From Paraescarpia echinospica (lineage: Eukaryota > Annelida > Polychaeta > Sabellida > Siboglinidae), in the NCBI GenBank assembly GCA_020002185.1, contig CM034544.1, positions 6,209,488-6,273,487 of the forward strand: a DNA stretch of 64,000 nucleotides, in the 5' to 3' direction. The notes under the pieces are model-generated. The model worked only from the letters and a program-made list of their open reading frames with translations, was not told the origin of the DNA and did not search any database. The position numbers and the translations under genes are program-made. This document shows, in pieces, positions 48,301 through 57,300 of this stretch; the first letter of the stretch is position 1; each line of letters opens with the position of its first letter.

Positions 48301-51300
48301 CAACTCTCGCAGCCACGTCACTAGTGTGTCATACACCTGCGTCCTAACACGTCTACAACACACCTGATATTAGTGACACACTGTCACATGACACAGGGTA
48401 GTACATTGTCAAGGTATGACATGTCAAAACCAGTTATTTTTTAAATGTACTTTTTACTGGACGTAAGTACTTTTGCTAAAACAACGATGTATTGATAGTT
48501 AAGTATTTGTAATAATGTATATTTCAAAGTACTGGTGCCCAGAACTGTCTTGAATTAGTGCCCGAGTAAAAGTACGACCTTGAACCAGTGCATCAAAGAT
48601 TATGACCCTGAACCAGTGCATCAAAGATTATGACCATCAACTACTGCCTGATATATTATGACCTTGAACCAGTGCATCAAAGATTATGACCCTCAACCAC
48701 TGCCTGATATATTATGACCCTCAACCAGTGCATCAAAGATTATGACCTTGAACCACTGCCTGATATATTATGACCCTCAACCAGTACATCAAAGATTATA
48801 TCCCTCAATCAGTGCCTGATATATTATGACCCTGAACCAATGCATGATATATTATGAACCTCAACCAGTAGATCAAAGATTATGTCCCTCAATCAGTGCC
48901 TGATATATTATGACACTGAACCAATGCCTGTGCAAGATTATGACCCTTAACATATTCCTGATATATTATGACCCTGAACCAGTGTTTTATATATTATGAC
49001 CCTGAACCACTGCCTGGTATATTATGAGTGAGATTATGATCCTGAACCAGTGCCTGAGTGAGGTACCTACCCAAAGAGCCTAGCATGGCCAGTGTCTGAG
49101 ACTGACCAGGACAGAGACTGAGTGGTCAGTTTGTTGATGACTGATGCATGTGGCAACAGGACATCTGTCGCACTGCAACATGGGAAACATCTATAAATAG
49201 ATATAATCATGTGTATTTATTAGATATAACATATATTTATTTAGAAACAATATATCTGGTAAGACATTTACACAGAATCCAAAGTAGTCAGGTGACAAGT
49301 GAACTAGCAAGCGATTGGCTGATATGACTGATTAGCAAATAATTGTAAATTAAAATGAATTGTTTGTTTCATTTTGACGGAGAATCATAAAAAACATTCA
49401 GTTATATTTCTTTACAGAGCAGATTAATTGATGGTTCCATTATGTGACTGTTGGCCTGGCAACCAGATTTGGCAAGCTTACTAAAATGGCTGCCACAAAT
49501 ATGACACTGTTGGACATTTTGTCGTAACTCAGTGAAATTGTGGCACAATTTTTTGGCGACAAAACAAAGGGCAAAATTGTTTATGTTAGAACAGTATGGT
49601 GGAAAGACATATGTACGCTGTCTTAGTAATAAGTTACACAGAACTGTATAAGTAAACATAGTGTTCGCTGTTTTGGTTGCCACGTCGAACATTGTCACGC
49701 TAATAATTAGGAATGTTACAAAAGATTCTGGATTCATCAATTTTGAAGAAATAATAACATTTCAGCCTTTAACAATTATAGCAAAACTAAATTCCTTAAC
49801 TCAAGATTGAATGTTTGAACATGATTCTGGATATTTGAAAATCAACTTTGATAACTATTTGTTTAAAGATTAACATAATGAAGCACACAATTAGGTACCT
49901 TAAATAAAACTTATATATCAAATTTTGACATATTTATTACACTTTTTATAACTGTTTTATCTCTTAACTTATCAGTTGTTTTATCAATTTATGTTTGACT
50001 TTTTTACATGTATTTTTCATACATATTCGTTTGTATCACTTATTTGTATATGCTATGGGATTTTACCTGAAAAAAATGTATTTGTATATATATATATATG
50101 TATATATATATATGTATACAAATATTTGAGCAGCCTCCGTTTACCATTCAATGAGGACAGTGAGAAGTTTCAACGCTGACACGTGGAGGGCAGGCAAGAC
50201 TGCAGCAAGTGTCACTGTCTCCTTGCTGACACTTGTCACCTGTCAACATGACACAATGGTGACAAATAGGTGACATCATACCAGTGATGAGTACAGTGAA
50301 GCTCACTATTACGGCCACCTTCAAGACTGGCCAAAAGTGACCAGAAAAGTGAGGTGAGATTATTTTTAAGCTAGATTATTTTTCCTGTTACAGAAATCAT
50401 TTCGGACTATCCCAGGGTGACCTTAAAAAGCGTTGGCTGTGTTACAGAGGTGACCGTATAGTGTGAGGTTCATCCCAAGAACCTGCGTACCTACATTCGA
50501 CACTTAGTCCAGCAAAGAAACCTAAACAGCTTCGGTCGGCAGACTGGTCTACTTTGGATTTGTTGCGCCTCTGAGTTCGGATTTTCCAAGGATATTGGCG
50601 CTAAAGAATTACATTATTATTATTAAAATAAATCAATAAGTTAAATCAGTAAAATAAATAAGTTGAATACACACAAAAATTGACTTGATAAATTAGACAG
50701 ACATAAACATTATGAAAACAAGCCAAATTAAAAACAAGCTTTGAATCAAATTGAAGCACTCAAGTTATCGCTAAAACATTCAGACACCAAAGAAACCCAA
50801 AACACATGTTGTGGAGGCCCCCATAATTGTGGAGGCCCCTGGCCAACTGCCCCATCTGCCCTCCCCTGAATCAGGCCTTGCTGAGAATGACACGTACCAG
50901 CATCTTTGGCGTGACAGCGAGGGTTCGACACACAACGTGGAGGATCTCTTTCACAGGCAGCTTCACGACTGATGCAAACTCCTCACTTCAAACAAAGAAC
51001 ACATATTATCATGAGTAATTGAGCCACACCCTAAATCTATTCAAATTTCAGAGCATGTACATTTATGTCATTAAAAATCACTCCAAATATAAGACGCCTG
51101 GTCAGATAAGCTGTTTTCATTGGTACTTGTGAACAACCAGAAGTTAGCGAAACTACATGATACAGACCAGAGCTGATTCTATATGGCCGAGTTCACATGC
51201 AGTTGGACACACAATATCGCACTTATTTGCTTGGCAAGGCAGATAATACTAAAATATGAAATTACAAATGACATCCATCACAATAAAAAAAATTATTAAA

Positions 51301-54300
51301 ATTTCTAATAAAACAATGACTTCAAAGAATACGTAAACACATTTAGTTTTCTTGATGCACAAACGATGAATTTTATGTGGTCGGGATACACTGGCACCTT
51401 TTGTTTGACCAGACCAGACCAGACCAGACCAGACTCACCTGACTGCAGTGTATCCACTACACCGTCTGTGCTATACTGGAAGCTGGCGTGATGTCATAAT
51501 CACATAAACATGACAAATTTCAAAAACGTCAGACTGACACGTAATGGTGACGTCAATTAAGCCGGCTTCCAGTACAGCCCAGTCAGAGTCAGACGGTGTA
51601 TTGGATACACTGGTGTCAAAGGGAGTCGGGTCCTCGCCTTTAAACTGACCTGAGCATGTGAATGAGGAGTCGAGTTAGGACGTGGAAACGATGTTGCAGT
51701 CGGTAGCAATGGCCGCTCTCGGAGGAAGAAACAAGTCTTAGCTGCAACTCTGTCTGTGTCTTATGTCTGCGAACATCAGCCGCTGCGACTAACACACACA
51801 GATATTTGGTGACAGGTGAGGACACTACAGTGAAATTTCTGCAGAGACACTGTCACTAGTGGCAGGATAAGTACCAAAAGTAAAATAAAATAATTATAAT
51901 AATTTGTTCTGTACTGTATATTTTCAGACAGCCGAGAATTTAAATATTTTACATGTTGGAATACAAAGAATTACCGTAATTAGAATTAAGACAAGAGATT
52001 TTTGTACATACATAAGTGTTGAAGAAATGGATGAATAGTTGACCGTATTTGAGGTGACAAGAGAGACAGAACGAACCTGTGCTGCCTCTACAGGCTGTCC
52101 TGTTTGTCAGTGAGACAACATGACTTTTCCATGTTTGTCTTTTCTGTTTTAGGTTACTTGACAAGTATCTATTGTTATTTGTCATCGTGAGTTTAAATTG
52201 TTATAATTTTATTGTTGCTTGTTTACGTTATTTCTTTTTTCGGTTCAGAATAATCATTTAGATTGGGCACTAGATAAGAAATGCATCAATATCAGCAATA
52301 GCAGTAACAACAGCAGCAAATTTATTTATTTATGAAACTGATCAATTTAAAGAATGACTTTTTAATTTGTTGAAACATTGCAAAGCGCCTTTTGGATGGG
52401 CGCTAGATAACACATTTATTGTTATTATTTGTAGCAAACTTGACTCAGCAGATCAACAGAAACCACTCAATTTGTATATGTAGGGGCAGGAGTACCTTTT
52501 GGGGAGGTATACCTTTGTGGGAGGAGTATCTTTGAGGGGGAGGAGTACCTTTGGGGGAGGTATACCTTTGTGGGAGGAGTATCTTTGAGGGGGAGGAGTA
52601 CCTTTGGGGGAGGCATACCTTTGTGGGAGGAGAGTATCTTTGAGGGGAGGAGTATCTTTGGGGGGTATACCTTTGTGGGAGGAAGTATCTTTGAGGGAGA
52701 GTACCTTTTGAGGGAGGTATACCTTTGTGGGAGGAGTATCTTTGAGGGAGGAGTACCTTTGGGGGAGGTATACCTTTGTGGGAGGAGTATCTTTGAGGAG
52801 GTATCTTTGAGGGGAGAATTGCCTTTGGGAGGTATACCTTTGTGAGGGAGGAGTACCTTTGGGGGAGTATACCTTTGTGGGAGGGTATCTTTGAAGTACC
52901 TTTGGGGGAGTATGCTTTGTGGGAGGAGTATCTTTGGGGGGAGCCCTTTGGGGGTATACCTTTGTGGGAGGAGTATCTTTGAGGGGGAGGAGTACCTTTG
53001 GGGGAGGTATACCTTTGTGGGAGGAGTATCTTTGAGGGGAAGGAGTACCTTTGGGGGAGGTATACCTTTGTGGGAGGAGTATCTTTGAGGGGGAGGAGTA
53101 TCTTTGAGGGGGAGGAGTACCTTTGGGGGAGGTATACCTTTGTGGGGAGGAGTACCTTTTGAGGGAGGAGTACCTTTGTGGGAGGAGTACCTTTGGGGGA
53201 GGAGTACCTTTGTGGGGGAAGAGTATCTTTGAGGGGGAGGAGTACCTTTGGGGAGGAGTACCTTTGTGGGGGAGGAGTATCTTTGAGGGGGAGGAGTAAA
53301 TTTGGGGGATGAGTACCTTTTGGGGAAGTGTATCTTTGAGGGGAGGAGTACCTTTGTGAAGTAGGAGTATCTTTGGGGGAGGAGTACATTTGTGGGGAGG
53401 AGTACTTTTGGGGGATGAGTACCTTTGGGGAAGGTGTACCTTTGACGAGAGGAGTACCTTTGTGGGGAAGAAGCTCGTAGAGGTAGTTTAGGGTGTTGTG
53501 AAGAGAACCCAGAACCCTGTCCGACAGTTGACTCCACAGCTCTGTGTGACGCGCCCCCTGACTGCCTGCACCCCCGCACCCCCCTAGCAGGCTGTAACAC
53601 TCTGCGGCCCCCTGAAACAGTCAACACCCATGATTTATTAGTCAACACCATCAAGTGTTAGTCAACACTGCCAAGTGTAAGTTAACACGTCTGAATGCAG
53701 GTCAACACCACACGGTGTTAGCCAACACCACCAGAAATCAACACCACTCTGTTTGAATCAACACCACTCTGTTTGAATCAACACCACTCTATTTGAATCA
53801 ACACCACTCTATCTGAATCAACACCACTCTATTTGAATCAACACCACTCAGTGTGAGCCCTCATTTAATGTAACATACTTAGCTCATTAGCAAAATTTAC
53901 AACAACAAAACAACTAGATGAAACATCAGTGAAAATATAAAACTATTAAATTAGAAAGTAGGAGCATTCAATTTGCACACAATGCACAGTGCCATAAACG
54001 CCATTTCATCTTCTGTTGATCCATGCAGACACACTGCAATTACTGCTGTTCCTTTGTATAATCCCATCACTGTTTACTATCTGGTATTCACTTACACAGA
54101 TGGATGACATTTCATTTGTTAGCACATAGTGTAACACAAAATAACCAACGTAAAATGTGAGATTTACCTCAGCAAGACCTTCTTCTGTTCTGTCCAACAG
54201 CGGCACAATCATAGTCTCAATTTTGTTCTGCAAGCACCACAATTAGTAACTACCGGTGTAAGTCATAAATAAATACAATGAACACAAATGACACAGCTTT

Positions 54301-57300
54301 ACAAGGATAAATACTTTTACTTTTTCTGATTTGTGAGATCTTGAATTCATTTTTACTTAGCTGTAAGTTCTTGTCAGATAATTAAAACTTAATGCATATA
54401 CAAAAAACATTCCCTTTATTTAACTTAGTGGCACAAAGCTTTATAACTGGATGTGTGCAATTAAGACGGGACAGTTATGTTGACAGTTTGATGCAATCGT
54501 CACAGTAACTGACCATTCGAACAAAATGTAGGCCAAGAATTTACGTTCACGCGAAAAATGGTTATCGTTCAGTTTTAAGATCCACATTTTTTTTCCACAA
54601 ACTGACATTCTTGACTACACTTGTGGATTTATGTAGCACATATAATGATAAAAACCTAACATCAACATACAATAACTTCAATTATTAGTAACTTCCCTGT
54701 TGAAATAGGAATAAAAGACAGGTCCACTGCAAGAAAAGGAATGTATTCTGCTTTTGAAACAAAATTATCCAGTCTATTAAAGGGAGTTTGTCAGTTTGTT
54801 TTTACTATAAAATTGTATGTTGTGTAAATTATGTGTATACTGATACACATATCACCTAAATATGTTTTAATGAAGCAGAAACTATTTTTTAAATCAACAG
54901 TTTAATGTTTATAAAAATTGCCAAGCTTTCACTCAAACCCCCCCTCCCGATTAGTGAGCTCGTATAATTCTGAGAAAGGTCATGACCCGATGCGGGTGTG
55001 ATGACATAACATATGTCCATCTCTTTAGTAATCGGACCTAAGGTCAACCTTCAACAGCAGCCCACTGCAATATAAACAAACTGGTCCCTCCATGAAACAC
55101 TTCAATTTCAACAACAATCAGACCTGAGGTCACCCCTTCAAAAGAAGCACACTGCAATGTAAACAAACTGGTCCCTCCCGAAACACTTCAATTTCAACAA
55201 CAATCAGACCTGAGGTCACCCCTTCAAAAGCAGCACACTGCAATATAAACAAACTGGTCCCTCCCGAAACACTTCAATTTCAACAACAATCAGACCTGAG
55301 GTCACCCCTTCAAAAGAAGCACACTGCAATGTAAACAAACTGGTCCCTCCATGAAACACTTCAATTTCAACAACAATCAGACCTGAGGTCACCCCTTCAA
55401 AAGCAGCCCACTGCAATATAAACAAACTGGTCCCTCCTGAAACACTTCAATTTCAACAACAATCAGACCTGAGGTCACCCCTTCAAAAGCAGCCCACTGC
55501 AATATAAACAAACTGGTCCCTCCTGAAACACTTCAATTTCAACAACAATCAGACCTGAGGTCACCCCTTCAAAAGAAGCACACTGCAATGTAAACAAACT
55601 GGTCCCTCCATGAAACACTTCAATTTCAACAACAATCAGACCTGAGGTCACCCCTTCAAAAGCAGCCCACTGCAATATAAACAAACTGGTCCCTCCTGAA
55701 ACACTTCAATTTCAACAACAATCAGACCTGAGGTCACCCCTTCAAAAGCAGCCCACTGCAATATAAACAAACTGGTCCCTCCTGAAACACTTCAATTTCA
55801 ACAACAATCAGACCTGAGGTCACCCCTTCAAAAGAAGCACACTGCAATGTAAACAAACTGGTCCCTCCATGAAACACTTCAATTTCAACAACAATCAGAC
55901 CTGATGTCCCTTCAAAAGCAGCCCACTGCAATGTAAACAAACTGGTCCCTCCTGAAACACTTCAATTTCAACAACAATCAGACCTGAGGTCACCCCTTCA
56001 AAAGCAGCCCACTGCAATATAAACAAACTGGTCCCTCCTGAAACACTTCAATTTCAACAACAATCAGACCTGATGTCCCCTTCAAAGAAGCACACTGCAA
56101 TGTAAACCCTGGTCCCTCCATGAAACACTTCAATTTCAACAACAATCAGACCTGAGGTCACCCCTTCAAAAGCAGCACACTGCAATGTAAACAAACTGGT
56201 CCCTCCATGAAACACTTCAATTTCAACAACAATCAGACCTGAGGTCACCCCTTCAAAAGCAGCAGACTGCAATGTAAACAAACTGGTCCCTCCTGAAACA
56301 CTTCAATTTCAACAACAATCAGACCTGATGTCACCCCTTCAAAAGCAGCACACTGCAATGTAAACAAACTGGTCCCTCCATGAAACACTTCAATTTCAAC
56401 AACAATCAGACCTGAGGTCACCCCTTCAAAAGCAGCACACTGCAATGTAAACAAACTGGTCCCTCCCGAAACACTTCAATCTCAACAACAATCAGACCTG
56501 ATGTCACCCCTTCAAAAGAAGCACACTGCAATGTAAACAAACTGGTCCCTCCATGAAACACTTCAATTTCAACAACAATCAGACCTGATGTCACCCCTTC
56601 AAAAGAAGCACACTGCAATGTAAACAAACTAGTCCCTCCATGAAACACTTCAATTTCAACAACATTCAGACCTGAGGTCACCCCTTCAAAAGAAGCACAC
56701 TGCAATGTAAACAAACTGGTCCCTCCTGAAACACTTCAATTTCAACAACAATCAGACCTGAGGTCACCCCTTCAAAAGCAGCACACAAATAAACTGGTCC
56801 CTCCCGAAACACTTCAATTTCAACAACAATCAGACCTGATGTCACCCCTTCAAAAGAAGCACACTGCAATGTAAACAAACTGGTCCCTCCATGAAATACT
56901 TCAATTTCAACAACAATCAGACCTGATGTCACCCCTTCAAAAGCAGCACACTGCAATGTAAACAAACTGGTCCCTCCCGAAACACTTCAATTTCAACAAC
57001 AATCAGACCTGAAGTCACCCCTTCAAAAGAAGCACACTGCAATGTAAACAAACTGGTCCCTCTCGAAACACTTCAATTTCAACAACAATCAGACCTGAGG
57101 TCACCCCTTCAAAAGCAGCACACTGCAATGTAAACAAACTGGTCCCTCCTGAAACACTTCAATTTCAACAACAATCAGACCTGAGGTCACCCCTTCAAAA
57201 GCAGCAGACTGCAATGTAAACAAACTGGTCCCTCCTGAAACACTTCAATTTCAACAACAATCAGACCTGATGTCACACCTTCAAAAGCAGCAGACTGCAA

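Noticed and set aside
49402..49740. 112-codon minus-strand frame in a PELP1 intron
   Set aside because: No recognisable domain, no splice context, and not needed for PELP1 phase.
51742..51750. Acceptor ttgcag at 51742 for the PELP1 exon
   Set aside because: It would break phase with the donor at 53458 and shorten the region relative to human PELP1; the acceptor at 51783 fits both.
52467..53654. 395-codon minus-strand frame
   Set aside because: It is out of frame with the PELP1 exon it overlaps; its length comes from the donor-derived repeat.
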